This document shows, piece after piece, positions 8,127-16,643 of a stretch of DNA of 64,000 nucleotides. The stretch comes from DASQGA01 sp035535315 (GTDB lineage Bacteria > Actinomycetota > Thermoleophilia > Gaiellales > Gaiellaceae): positions 21,436-85,435 of the forward strand of contig DATLQD010000133.1 of assembly GCA_035535315.1 (NCBI GenBank). Reading direction: 5' to 3'. Position numbers and translations under genes: made by a program. Numbering within the stretch: the first letter of the stretch is position 1; each line of letters begins with the position of its first letter. The notes under the pieces are model-generated. The model was not told where the DNA came from. It did not search any database and saw only the letters and a program-made list of their open reading frames with translations.

Positions 8127-9389
8127 GTGCGCCGCTATTTCGGAACGGACGGGGTCCGAGGGGTCGTCGGCGACGACCTCACGGAGGCCCTGGTCGAGCG
8201 ACTCGGTCTTGCCTTCGCCGTCTGGTCCGAGGGCAAGGCGGTGCTGATCGGCCGCGACACCCGAGGCTCCGGGCCGGCGCTCGAAGGTGCCCTCGCACGA
8301 GGGCTCGTTGCGGGCGGCTCGGATGCGATCCTCGGCGGCATTCTCCCGACGCCCGCGGTCGCCTTGCTCGCGGAGAGCCGCGGCGTGGTCGTCTCGGCAT
8401 CCCACAATCCGGCCGAGTACAACGGCCTCAAGTTCTTCGGCGCCGAGGGGTCGAAACTCGGCGACGACGAGGAGGAGGCGATCGAGGCGCTGCTGACGGC
8501 AGACCCCCCGCACGGCGGGGAGATCCGCCAGGCTGAAGGTCTCGAAGGGCGTTACGTGGATCTCGTCTGCGAGCGCTTCGGGGCGCCGCTCGACGGGCTT
8601 CGGCTCTGTGTCGACTGCGCGAACGGCGCCATGTATCGAGTAGCCCCCGCCGCGCTGGGGCGACTCGGCGCGGACGTGACGACGATCGCCGCCGCTCCGG
8701 ATGGAACGAACATCAACGCCGGTTGCGGCGCAACCGACCTTCGCTTGCTCTCGGAGACGGTGAGGGCCGGTGTCTTTGATCTAGGGGTCGCCTTCGACGG
8801 CGACGGCGACCGGCTGCTGGCCGTCGATGCGGAGGGAAAGCCAGTAGACGGCGACGGAGTGCTCGCCGTGCTTGCGCTCAACCTGGGCGTGGACCTCGTA
8901 GCGGTGACCTCGATGACGAACCTCGGCTTTCACCGCCTCATGTCCTCCCACGGAATCCGGGTGGTCACGACAGACGTCGGCGACCGATACGTGCTCGAGG
9001 CCCTTCGTGCCGAGGGCGGTGTCCTCGGAGGCGAACAGTCGGGACACGTCCTCTACCTGGACGGACACGTGGCGGGCGACGGCCTCGTGGCCGCGATCCT
9101 CTTATCGCGCGCACTCGGCGAGACCGGCAAGCCGCTGGCCGAGCTCGTCGCGCCGCTGGTTCGCTTCCCCCAGGCAAAGCGCGACGTCAACGTGACCCGG
9201 AAGGAGATCTCGCCGGCCCTGCAAGGCGAGGTGAGGCGTGCGAACGCAGATCTCAAGCATGGCCGAGTGCTCGTCCGCCCTTCGGGAACCGAGCCGGTCG
9301 TCCGCGTGCTCGTGGAGGCGGAAAACCAGGCCGATGCGGAAAAGCTCTGTGATACCATCGCGGCCCTCGTAAATCAGGAGCTCGGCTGA
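8127..9389 (+). CDS. glmM: Phosphoglucosamine mutase
   Basis: Interconverts glucosamine-6-P and glucosamine-1-P for UDP-GlcNAc and peptidoglycan synthesis. 420 residues. All four active-site loops are visible: the phosphoserine loop SASHNPAEYNG, the metal loop DGDGDR, the sugar loop GGEQSGH and the phosphate loop RPSGTEPVVRV. Starts at GTG, 9 nt after TACCGT (8112-8117), with no Shine-Dalgarno. glmS lies 87 bp downstream, so the two hexosamine steps are adjacent. Confidence 0.96.
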   Translation: MRRYFGTDGVRGVVGDDLTEALVERLGLAFAVWSEGKAVLIGRDTRGSGPALEGALARGLVAGGSDAILGGILPTPAVALLAESRGVVVSASHNPAEYNGLKFFGAEGSKLGDDEEEAIEALLTADPPHGGEIRQAEGLEGRYVDLVCERFGAPLDGLRLCVDCANGAMYRVAPAALGRLGADVTTIAAAPDGTNINAGCGATDLRLLSETVRAGVFDLGVAFDGDGDRLLAVDAEGKPVDGDGVLAVLALNLGVDLVAVTSMTNLGFHRLMSSHGIRVVTTDVGDRYVLEALRAEGGVLGGEQSGHVLYLDGHVAGDGLVAAILLSRALGETGKPLAELVAPLVRFPQAKRDVNVTRKEISPALQGEVRRANADLKHGRVLVRPSGTEPVVRVLVEAENQADAEKLCDTIAALVNQELG

Positions 9390-9476
9390 CGCCGGGCTTC
9401 AGTTTTCAGGCGGTATTTGCAGGGAGAAGAGCGGCACCAACGTGGCGACCCGACGACGGGAGAGGAGGCGGCTTCA

Positions 9477-11300
9477 GTGTGCGGAATCATTGGATACGTG
9501 GGCTCGAGAGCCGCCAAGGAGCTCCTTCTCAGTGGTCTGGAGCGCCTCGAGTACCGAGGCTATGACTCCGCCGGGCTCTGCCTCATCGAGGACGAAGGTC
9601 TCGACTTCGTTCGGGCGGTTGGCAACCTCGACCAGCTGAAGGCGGCCGCGGGGCCGAACGGCTCGGTCTCGACGACCGGCGTCGGGCACACGCGCTGGGC
9701 GACGCATGGCCGGGTCTCCGAGGAGAACGCCCACCCGCTCGAGGGCTGTGTGCCAGGCGAGCTCGCGCTCGTCCTGAACGGGATCGTCGAGAACTTCGTC
9801 GAGCTTCGCGCGTCGCTCGTCGCCGACGACCACACGTTCACGTCGGAGACCGACGCCGAGGTCGTTGCCCACCTCGTCGAACGGCACTACCAGGGCGACC
9901 TCGTCGAGGCTGTGCGAGCAGCGTACGCCGACATGGAGGGGCACTTTGCCTTCGTCGTCATCCACAGCGGGCATCCGGGCTTGCTCGTGGGCGCGAGGCT
10001 CCAGTGCCCGCTGGTCGTCGGTGTCTCCGACGGCGAGACCTTCCTCGCATCGTCGATCGCGGCCTTCCAGCGCGAGACCCACCGCGTCCAGCTGATCGAG
10101 GACGGGGAGGTCGTCGCGATCACGCCCGAGGGCGCCACCTTCTTCTCGCCTGACGAGGGCATTCGAAGCCGCGACGAGCTTTTGGTCGACTGGGACGACG
10201 AGTCGGCGGAGAAGCTGGGCTACGAGAGCTATATGTTGAAAGAGATCTACGAGCAGCCTTGCGCCGTGGAGCGCACGATCGAGGAGTACTTACGGAACGG
10301 TTCCCTCGATCTCGACCTCGGGCTCACCGACCTCGAGCTCCAGAACCTCCGCCGTGTCGTCGTCCTCGCCTGCGGCACCGCCTACCACGCAGGCGTCGTC
10401 GGGCGCTATGTGATCGAGGAGTGGGCTCGACTCCCCTGCGAACCCGACATCGCGAGCGAGTGGCGCTACCGGCATCCGGTCCTCACGAAGGACACGCTCG
10501 TGATCGGTATTTCCCAGTCAGGCGAGACCGCGGACACGATCGCAGCTATGGCCCGTGCTCACGAGTCGGGTGCGCGAACGGTCGCCGTCACGAACCTTCA
10601 GGGGACCCAGATCACCCGCGAGGTCGAGAAGGTCCTCTACACGAGGGCGGGGATGGAGATGGGCGTCGCTGCCTCGAAGACGTTCACTGCCCAGCTTGCG
10701 GTCATGTTCCTGGTGGCGCTGAAGCTCGCCCAGGTTCGGCGCACGCTTCCCGACGACGAGATCGCCGGCCTCCTCGAGGAGGTCTGTGCGTTGCCGGACA
10801 AGATGCGCGCCTACCTGAACGCCGACCATCCGATCGAGGAGATCGCGCAGCGTCACCACGAGAAGCCCTTCTTCCTGTACCTGGGTCGCCACATCGGCTT
10901 GCCTGTCGCCCTCGAGGGGGCGCTGAAGCTGAAGGAGATCTCCTACATCCCGACGGAGGCGTACTCCGCGGGCGAGATGAAGCACGGCCCGATCGCGCTT
11001 CTCGATGCGTCGACGCCGGTCGTCTGCATCGCGACCGACTCGCACGTCTACGACAAGGTCGTCTCGAACATCCAGGAGGTGCGGGCGCGGGCGGCACAGG
11101 TGATCGCGATCGCGACGGACGGGAACGAGGACATCCAGCACCACGCCGACGACGTCATCTACGTGCCACGTTCCCACCCGTTCCTGCAGGCTGCCCTGGC
11201 CGTCATCCCCCTCCAACTGCTCGCGTACCGGATCGCCCGCATCCGCGGCATGAACGTCGATCAGCCGCGGAACCTGGCGAAGACCGTCACCGTCGAGTAG
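9477..11300 (+). CDS. glmS: Glutamine-fructose-6-phosphate aminotransferase
   Basis: Makes glucosamine-6-P from fructose-6-P and glutamine. 607 residues. The start is fixed by biology: GTG 9477 is followed directly by TGC, giving Cys1, the N-terminal nucleophile, in CGIIGYVGSR. AGGAGG at 9463-9468 is a good ribosome site. The glutaminase domain shows GHTRWATHG; the two SIS isomerase domains show GTAYHAGVVGRYV and SQSGETADT; the C-terminus ends NLAKTVTVE. A frame open 60 nt further upstream is not used. The leader is too short and lacks features of the firmicute glmS ribozyme. Confidence 0.97.
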   Translation: MCGIIGYVGSRAAKELLLSGLERLEYRGYDSAGLCLIEDEGLDFVRAVGNLDQLKAAAGPNGSVSTTGVGHTRWATHGRVSEENAHPLEGCVPGELALVLNGIVENFVELRASLVADDHTFTSETDAEVVAHLVERHYQGDLVEAVRAAYADMEGHFAFVVIHSGHPGLLVGARLQCPLVVGVSDGETFLASSIAAFQRETHRVQLIEDGEVVAITPEGATFFSPDEGIRSRDELLVDWDDESAEKLGYESYMLKEIYEQPCAVERTIEEYLRNGSLDLDLGLTDLELQNLRRVVVLACGTAYHAGVVGRYVIEEWARLPCEPDIASEWRYRHPVLTKDTLVIGISQSGETADTIAAMARAHESGARTVAVTNLQGTQITREVEKVLYTRAGMEMGVAASKTFTAQLAVMFLVALKLAQVRRTLPDDEIAGLLEEVCALPDKMRAYLNADHPIEEIAQRHHEKPFFLYLGRHIGLPVALEGALKLKEISYIPTEAYSAGEMKHGPIALLDASTPVVCIATDSHVYDKVVSNIQEVRARAAQVIAIATDGNEDIQHHADDVIYVPRSHPFLQAALAVIPLQLLAYRIARIRGMNVDQPRNLAKTVTVE

Positions 11301-11307
11301 GGGACGC

Positions 11308-11337
11308 TTGCCTTCGGGGCGGCATCGGTCTTAGGAT
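11308..11337 (+). promoter_or_regulatory. Sigma-70-like promoter of the DUF4242 gene
   Basis: TTGCCT (11308-11313) and TAGGAT (11332-11337) are separated by 18 bp and lie 29 nt before a TTG start that has a GAGGGAGGG ribosome site. A conventional leadered promoter, unlike most in this window. Confidence 0.55.
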
Positions 11338-11366
11338 CGTGCGTTCCGAACGAGGGAGGGCTCGCT

Positions 11367-11618
11367 TTGCCGCTTTACATGGACGTGCACACCATGGACG
11401 GAGGGGTCTCGGCAGAGGACGTCGCCGGGGCGCACGCAAAAGACCTCGAGCATCAGCAAGACCACGGCGTGGACTTCAAGCAGTACTGGGTGGACGAGAA
11501 GCAGGGGAAGATCTTCTGCCTTGTCGAGGCGCCGAGCCCCGACGCTGCGGTGACAGTGCATCGCGAGGCGCACGGTCTCGTCCCGGACGAGATCTACGAG
11601 GTCAAGGAAGGCAGCTAG
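11367..11618 (+). CDS. DUF4242 small protein
   Basis: 83 residues, matching the DUF4242 family (the ferredoxin-like fold typified by the nickel-binding SCO4226 of Streptomyces). Characteristic parts: PLYMDVHTMDGGVSAEDVA at the start, HGVDFKQYWVDEKQGKIFCL in the middle and VHREAHGLVPDEIYEV at the end; the cysteine and histidines could bind metal. TTG 11367 is chosen for its strong GAGGGAGGG upstream; ATG 11379 is an alternative. Role unknown. Confidence 0.75.
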   Translation: MPLYMDVHTMDGGVSAEDVAGAHAKDLEHQQDHGVDFKQYWVDEKQGKIFCLVEAPSPDAAVTVHREAHGLVPDEIYEVKEGS

Positions 11619-11623
11619 GCCCC

Positions 11624-12016
11624 CTACTCGTCAGGGGGCGGCCGCCGCAACCGCTTCCGCGAGGCCTGCTGCCGCTTCTCCTCCAGGCGTCGCTCCCGGG
11701 CAGCCTTACCCGGCCTGGTCGGGCGGCGCTTCCGCTCGACCCTGAGACCGTCTCGAATCGCGTCAGCCAGCCGGCCGAGCGCCAGCTCGCGGTTTCGCCA
11801 CTGGCTGCGCTCGTCCTGGGCGACCGCGCGGACGACCGGCCCGCGCTTGCCGAGGAGCCGAAGCTTCTGGGCCGGGGTGAGGGTCTGAGAGGCCTCGACG
11901 TCGAAGATGGCCTCCACGCGCGTCTCGGTCTTCTGTGCGTGCTGGCCGCCAGGCCCGCTCGAGCGGGAGGTGCGCAGCTCGACCTCCGCGAGCGGGATCT
12001 CGAGTCGTGGCGTCAC
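11624..12016 (-). CDS. arfB: ArfB/YaeJ-type peptidyl-tRNA hydrolase (GGQ protein)
   Basis: About 130 residues with the release-factor core SRSSGPGGQHAQKTETRV, whose GGQ hydrolyses peptidyl-tRNA, and a basic tail rich in Arg/Lys (KAARERRLEEKRQQASRKR) like the ArfB extension that enters the mRNA channel of stalled ribosomes. Predicted ribosome rescue factor. Start uncertain: GTG 12016 avoids overlap with the divergent HAD gene, while ATG 12046 or 12058 would overlap its start. Confidence 0.8.
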   Translation of the reverse strand: MTPRLEIPLAEVELRTSRSSGPGGQHAQKTETRVEAIFDVEASQTLTPAQKLRLLGKRGPVVRAVAQDERSQWRNRELALGRLADAIRDGLRVERKRRPTRPGKAARERRLEEKRQQASRKRLRRPPPDE

Positions 12017-12035
12017 CTGAATAGACTCGCCTGCG

Positions 12036-12815
12036 ATGGCGGCCATTCTCGTCGACATCGATGGCGTCCTGCACGTCTCCGGCGAGCCGATTCCCGGCGC
12101 GGCCGAGGGCGTCGAGCGACTGCGCGCCGGCGGTCATGCTTTGCGCTTCGTCACGAACAACACGACGAGGGCGCGGGCGCGCTTGGCGGAGGAGCTCCGC
12201 GCGATCGGCGTCCCGATCGAGGAGAACGAGATCGAGACGACCCCGCTCGCTGCGGGCAAGCTGCTGGCCGGGCAGCGGGTCCTGGCGCTGGTCATGGCTG
12301 CGATCCGGCCCGACCTGGAGCGGAGCGCCGCGCTGGTCGACTCGGGCGCCGACGCGGTGCTGCTCGGCGGTGCCGACGAGACCGAAGAGACCGAGCGCAT
12401 CTTCGCCTATTCGAATCTGAGCCGGGCGTTCGCCGAGCTCGAAAACGGCGCTCGCCTCGTTTGCCTGCACCGGAACCGCTGGTGGCAGACCTCGCGCGGC
12501 CCGCTCCTCGATGCGGGCGCGTTCGTCGCCGGTCTCGAGTACGCGGCCGGGGTCGAAGCCGAGGTGGTGGGGAAGCCGACGCGCGCCTACTTCGAGGCCG
12601 CCCTCGGCGAGCTGGACGTGAAACCTGGGGACGCGGTCATGGTCGGCGACGACATCGAAGCCGACATTGGCGGCGCGAAGGCCATCGGCATGCGGGCGGT
12701 GCTCGTCCGGACGGGCAAGTTCCGGGAGGACACGCTCGCGGCTTCAGAGCAGAGTCCGGACGCCGTCCTCGACTCGATCGCCGACCTTCCGGCCTGGCTG
12801 GCAGGGGCAGCATGA
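12036..12815 (+). CDS. HAD-IIA family phosphatase
   Basis: 259 residues of the NagD/LHPP-like group. Motif I is DIDGVLHVSGEPIPGA, motif II is FVTNNTT, motif III/IV is GKPTRAYFEAAL with GDDIEADIGGAKAIGM. The C2-type cap between motifs II and III is present. Substrate is not predictable (sugar phosphates, nucleotides or phospho-histidine/lysine). ATG 12036 lies 8 nt after TAGACT (12022-12027) with no Shine-Dalgarno. The stop overlaps acpS as ATGA. Confidence 0.88.
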   Translation: MAAILVDIDGVLHVSGEPIPGAAEGVERLRAGGHALRFVTNNTTRARARLAEELRAIGVPIEENEIETTPLAAGKLLAGQRVLALVMAAIRPDLERSAALVDSGADAVLLGGADETEETERIFAYSNLSRAFAELENGARLVCLHRNRWWQTSRGPLLDAGAFVAGLEYAAGVEAEVVGKPTRAYFEAALGELDVKPGDAVMVGDDIEADIGGAKAIGMRAVLVRTGKFREDTLAASEQSPDAVLDSIADLPAWLAGAA

Positions 12816-13174
12816 GGATCGGCATCGACCTGATCGAGATCGCCCGCGTCGAGCGCTCGCTCGCCCGCTACCAGGCGTTCCGGGAGCGCGTCTTCACGGA
12901 GGAGGAGCGTCGCTACTGCGACTCGCGGTCGAACCCGGCGCAGCACTATGCCGCCCGGTTCGCCGGCAAGGAGGCTGTCGGCAAGGCCCTCGGCTGCGGC
13001 GTCCGCTTCACGTGGCGGGAGATCGAAATCGCGGGCCGGCCCAAGCCCGGTGTCCATCTCTCGGGCTGGACGAAGGGCTGGGCCGAACGTGTGCAAGCGG
13101 GTGAGATCGACCTCTCGATGACCCACTCGAGGGACCTTGCTGCAGCGATCTGCGTCGTCGGCGATGTGGACTGA
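12812..13174 (+). CDS. acpS: Holo-[acyl-carrier-protein] synthase
   Basis: Transfers 4'-phosphopantetheine from CoA to acyl carrier protein. 120 residues, standard for the AcpS type. Motif GIDLIEIARVERSLAR holds the metal-binding aspartate, and FAGKEAVGKALGCG is the CoA-binding signature. A very long open frame (from 10259) merges into this gene in the same phase, but upstream of 12812 it is antisense-like noise over glmS and the HAD gene. Overlaps nnr by 11 nt, a common acpS-nnr arrangement. Confidence 0.94.
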   Translation: MRIGIDLIEIARVERSLARYQAFRERVFTEEERRYCDSRSNPAQHYAARFAGKEAVGKALGCGVRFTWREIEIAGRPKPGVHLSGWTKGWAERVQAGEIDLSMTHSRDLAAAICVVGDVD

Positions 13175-14669
13175 GCCGCTCTACACGGCCGCCGAGATGC
13201 GAGCCGCCGAGGAGGCCTTCGAGGGCACCACGCTCGAGTTGATGGAGCGGGCGGGAGCTGCCGCCGCTGCGGCGGCGCTACGGCGGTTCGCCGACGCGGA
13301 GCGCTTTACCGTCTGGTGCGGGACCGGTGCGAACGGAGGGGACGGCTTCGTGGTCACCCGGATCCTCCACGAGGCCGGGCGCTCGGTCGAGGTTGTTCTT
13401 GCGGGGGCCGAGGAGAAGGTGAAGGGAGATGCAGCGGAGAACCTGGCGCGCGTCAAGGCGCTCGGGATCAGGTTCGCCGAGACAGGGAGGAGCGCCGACG
13501 TGGTCGTCGACGCGCTCTTCGGGACGGGCTTTCGCGGCGCCCCACGGGCGGACTCGGCGCGCCACATCGAAGAGATCAACTCTCTCGGGGCGCCGGTTCT
13601 CTCGCTGGACGTTCCGTCGGGCATCGACGCCTCGACCGGGGAGGTGGCCGGCCCCGCGGTGGAGGCTGAGGTCACGGTCACGTTCCACGGGCTGAAAGTA
13701 GGCCTTGCGGTCGCGCCTGGGCGATTCCGCGCCGGAGAGGTCGAGGTGGCGGACATCGGTCTCGCCGCTGGCGCAACCCGACACCAGCGGGTCACGGAGG
13801 AGATCCTGGCGGCCGTTCCCCGCCGGAAGCAGACGGACAACAAGTACACCGCCGGCTCGGTCCTCGTCGTCGGCGGCTCGACCGGCTTCACGGGGGCGCC
13901 CTCCCTCACCGCCGAGGCCACCCTGCGGGCGGGAGCCGGGATCGTCACCGTCTGCGTGCCCGCGCCCAGCAACCTGGTATTCGAGGTCCGGCTCCTGGAG
14001 GCGATGTCGCGCCCCTGTCCCGCCGACAGCGAAGGCCGGATGACCGCGGAGGCTGCGGACACGATCATCGAAGCGGCCAGGCGTGCCGGTGCGGTTGCGA
14101 TCGGTCCCGGCCTGGGGCGGAGCGATGGTACTCGCGAGCTCGTCCGGATCCTCCTCGACCGGCTCGAGGTGCCCGTCGTGCTCGACGCAGACGGGCTCTG
14201 GGCGCTGGCCGGGCACCTCGACTGGGTTTTTTCGCGCGACGCGGGAACGGTGCTGACGCCCCACGCGGGCGAGCTGGGTCGCCTCCTAGGCCGGACCTCG
14301 GACTGGGTTTCCGCACACCGCCTGGACGCCGTCCAAGGTGGCGCGGACGACGTCGGCGCGACCGTGCTCCTGAAGGGCGCCGATACCCTCGTTGCCGCGC
14401 CGGGCCGGGGCGTCCTCGTCTGCGACCTCGGGAACCCGGGCTTGGCGACGGCAGGGAGCGGCGACGTCCTCACCGGCATCGTGGCCGCCTTCCTGGCCAA
14501 GGGGATGAAGCCGACGGAGGCGGCGGCGGCCGCCGCCGCCGCAGGAGGCGTCGCCGCCGGCCTGGCCGCGCAGAGCCACGGAACCACCGGCATGCTCGCC
14601 CGCGACGTCGTGGAGGCGCTTTCGCCGGCGCTCTCGTCCTCGGTTGAACCGAACCTGTCCGCCGACTAG
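13164..14669 (+). CDS. nnr: Bifunctional NAD(P)H-hydrate epimerase / ADP-dependent dehydratase
   Basis: Repairs hydrated NADH and NADPH. 501 residues with two fused domains. The N-terminal epimerase (about 1-210) shows WCGTGANGGDGFVVTRIL and DALFGTGFRG. The C-terminal ribokinase-like dehydratase (about 225-490) shows DNKYTAGSVLVVGGS, LTPHAGELGRLLGR and the ADP-site signature GNPGLATAGSGDVLTG. ATG 13164 matches the family start (YTAAEMRAAEEA soon after); an in-frame TTG at 13137 is unlikely. Confidence 0.95.
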   Translation: MWTEPLYTAAEMRAAEEAFEGTTLELMERAGAAAAAAALRRFADAERFTVWCGTGANGGDGFVVTRILHEAGRSVEVVLAGAEEKVKGDAAENLARVKALGIRFAETGRSADVVVDALFGTGFRGAPRADSARHIEEINSLGAPVLSLDVPSGIDASTGEVAGPAVEAEVTVTFHGLKVGLAVAPGRFRAGEVEVADIGLAAGATRHQRVTEEILAAVPRRKQTDNKYTAGSVLVVGGSTGFTGAPSLTAEATLRAGAGIVTVCVPAPSNLVFEVRLLEAMSRPCPADSEGRMTAEAADTIIEAARRAGAVAIGPGLGRSDGTRELVRILLDRLEVPVVLDADGLWALAGHLDWVFSRDAGTVLTPHAGELGRLLGRTSDWVSAHRLDAVQGGADDVGATVLLKGADTLVAAPGRGVLVCDLGNPGLATAGSGDVLTGIVAAFLAKGMKPTEAAAAAAAAGGVAAGLAAQSHGTTGMLARDVVEALSPALSSSVEPNLSAD

Positions 14670-14679
14670 TTTGACGCTC

Positions 14680-15579
14680 GTGCTCCCTCGGGCACTCGTC
14701 CTCGCAGTCGTAGTTGCGCTCGTGGCAGCCGGTGCAGCTTCGGCCGCCTTTCCCGGCCGGAACGGGAAGATCGCGTTCAGTCGCAGCACAGATGTCGCAC
14801 TCCACTACGACGTCTTCACGATGCGCTCCGACGGAACGGTCAAGAGGAACATCACGTCGAGTGCAACGGACGAATTCGACCCCGCCTGGTCGGCTGACGG
14901 AAAACGGTTTGCATACGTGCGCGGGGCAGGCGGGAACTTCGACGTCTTCACGATGGAGGCCGACGGCAGCAACCGAATCCGGGTCGCCGGTGGCCAGGGC
15001 GTTCAGTGGGAGCCCGCGTGGGCCCCGGACGGCACGAAGCTCGTCTTCTCGAGCGATGCTGACGGCGATTTCGAGATCTGCGTCGTCGACCTGGCCACCG
15101 GCGTGATCACGCAGCTGACCTCGAACGCCGTCTCCGATGGCCAGCCGGTCTGGTCGAAGCAGGGCCGGATAGCGTTTGCAAGCGACTCGGACGGCGACCT
15201 CGAGCTCTACACCATGAAGCCCGACGGGAGCGATCTTCGCCAGGTCACTCACAACCTCGTTCCGGATGCGGCGCCCAACTGGGCGCCGGGCGGCGTGCGG
15301 CTCGCGTTCGTCCGCGGAGTGGGCGCGAAGAGCGAGATCTACGTCATCAGAGCGGATGGCATGCGAGCGGCGCGTCGCCTGACGAGGAACCAGAAGACGG
15401 ATTCCGCCCCGGCCTGGTCGCCGAACGGGAGGAAGCTCGCTTTCCAGCGCCAGTGGGACGAAACGGATCTGAGTGGCCGAATCTGGACGATGCTGAGGGA
15501 TGGGACAATCCAGCGCGTTCGGACGCCTCGCTCCTCTGACGCGAAGCAGCCCGACTGGCAGCCACTCCCGCTTCTGTAG
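14680..15579 (+). CDS. Secreted TolB/PD40 beta-propeller protein
   Basis: About 299 residues. A hydrophobic N-terminus LVLAVVVALVAAGAASA is a probable signal peptide. Several WD40-like PD40 blades follow, each with a turn such as EFDPAWSADGKRFAYVRG or WEPAWAPDGTKLVFSSDADG and a DVFTM-type strand. Such propellers often bind cell-wall or protein partners; no enzyme motif is seen. Start GTG 14680 is favoured because TAGTTT (14667-14672) ends 7 nt upstream; TTG 14671 would lie inside that hexamer. Confidence 0.75.
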   Translation: MLPRALVLAVVVALVAAGAASAAFPGRNGKIAFSRSTDVALHYDVFTMRSDGTVKRNITSSATDEFDPAWSADGKRFAYVRGAGGNFDVFTMEADGSNRIRVAGGQGVQWEPAWAPDGTKLVFSSDADGDFEICVVDLATGVITQLTSNAVSDGQPVWSKQGRIAFASDSDGDLELYTMKPDGSDLRQVTHNLVPDAAPNWAPGGVRLAFVRGVGAKSEIYVIRADGMRAARRLTRNQKTDSAPAWSPNGRKLAFQRQWDETDLSGRIWTMLRDGTIQRVRTPRSSDAKQPDWQPLPLL

Positions 15580-15614
15580 GAACGCGCCCGGCCTCGCCAC
15601 TATCGTTCGGCGCG

Positions 15615-16643
15615 ATGCGCCGGTCGGAGATCACCATCGACCTCGCGGCGCTGCGGCGGAACGTCCGGCGGCTCCGCGAAGCGGCCGGGGAAGCTGAGCT
15701 CTGGGCCGTGGTCAAGGCAGATGCATACGGGCACGGGGCTGAGGATGTGGCCGCAGCGGCGCTCGACGCCGGTGCGGCCGCTCTTTGCGTTGCGACCGTG
15801 AGCGAGGGCGAGGCTCTACGCCGGCTAGACCCCGAGGTGCGGATCCTCGTCATGGGGCCCCTCGAAGTTGGGGAGGAGGACGCGGCCCGGCGAAGCCGTC
15901 TGGAGGTGACCGCGCATCGCCGCGACATTCCTCGTGGGCTTCCGGTGCATCTCAAGGTGGACACGGGCATGGGCCGCTGGGGCATGTCGCCCGAGGAGGC
16001 GCTGAAAGCTCGCCGAGAGGGTGTCGTCGGCCTCATGAGCCACCTTGCGACCGCGGATGAGGAAGACGAGGGCTTCGCTCGCGAGCAACTCGAGCGCTTT
16101 CGCGAGCTGGCGGAGCAGTTCGACGGAGTCGTGCGTCACGTCGCAAATAGCGCCGCGACGCTGCGCTTCCCGGAGGCGCGCTACGACGCCGTTCGCTGCG
16201 GTGTGGCGCTCTACGGCCTCTCGCCCTTCGGCGACGACCCTGCGACTCACGGCCTCGAGCCCGTGCTCTCCTGGCGGAGCCAGGTGGCTCTCACGAAGAC
16301 CCTGGCGCCGGGGGAGAGCACGGGCTATGGGCGTCGATTCGTCGCCGAGCGAGCGGCTCGGATCGGGCTCGTTCCGGTGGGCTACGGAGACGGCTTTCGG
16401 CGCGGGCTGACCGGGACCGAAGTTCTCGTGGGCGGCTCGCGCCGCCGGATCGTCGGGACGATCTCGATGGACGCCCTGGCAGTCGAGCTGGGCGACGAGC
16501 CGGAAGGGACGGAGGTGACGTTGATCGGGAACGGCGTCCTTGTCGAAGAGCATGCCAGGCGGCTAGGGACGATCAACTACGAGGTCACCTGCGGCATCCG
16601 CTCGGCGCCCGAGCGGGCGAAGAGGCAGATCGTCGATGGATGA
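15615..16643 (+). CDS. alr: Alanine racemase
   Basis: PLP enzyme making D-alanine for peptidoglycan. 342 residues. The PLP lysine is in AVVKADAYGHG near the N-terminus; the C-terminal catalytic tyrosine lies in VGYGDGFRRGL; TISMDALAVEL is the conserved substrate-site segment. TATCGT at 15601-15606 ends 8 nt before the ATG. The 3' end overlaps the next gene by 8 nt, starting a run of four tightly packed genes to 19.55 kb. The protein is slightly shorter than the usual 360-370 residues. Confidence 0.94.
   Translation: MRRSEITIDLAALRRNVRRLREAAGEAELWAVVKADAYGHGAEDVAAAALDAGAAALCVATVSEGEALRRLDPEVRILVMGPLEVGEEDAARRSRLEVTAHRRDIPRGLPVHLKVDTGMGRWGMSPEEALKARREGVVGLMSHLATADEEDEGFAREQLERFRELAEQFDGVVRHVANSAATLRFPEARYDAVRCGVALYGLSPFGDDPATHGLEPVLSWRSQVALTKTLAPGESTGYGRRFVAERAARIGLVPVGYGDGFRRGLTGTEVLVGGSRRRIVGTISMDALAVELGDEPEGTEVTLIGNGVLVEEHARRLGTINYEVTCGIRSAPERAKRQIVDG

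Noticed and set aside
9390..9476. glmS ribozyme
   Set aside because: The leader is only 87 nt with no matching core; the ribozyme is a firmicute-type element.
10259..13174. A 971-codon open frame covering glmS 3' end to acpS
   Set aside because: Only the last 120 codons are real (acpS). The rest is low-complexity Arg/Pro-rich translation over glmS, DUF4242, arfB and the HAD gene, typical of GC-rich antisense or shifted frames.
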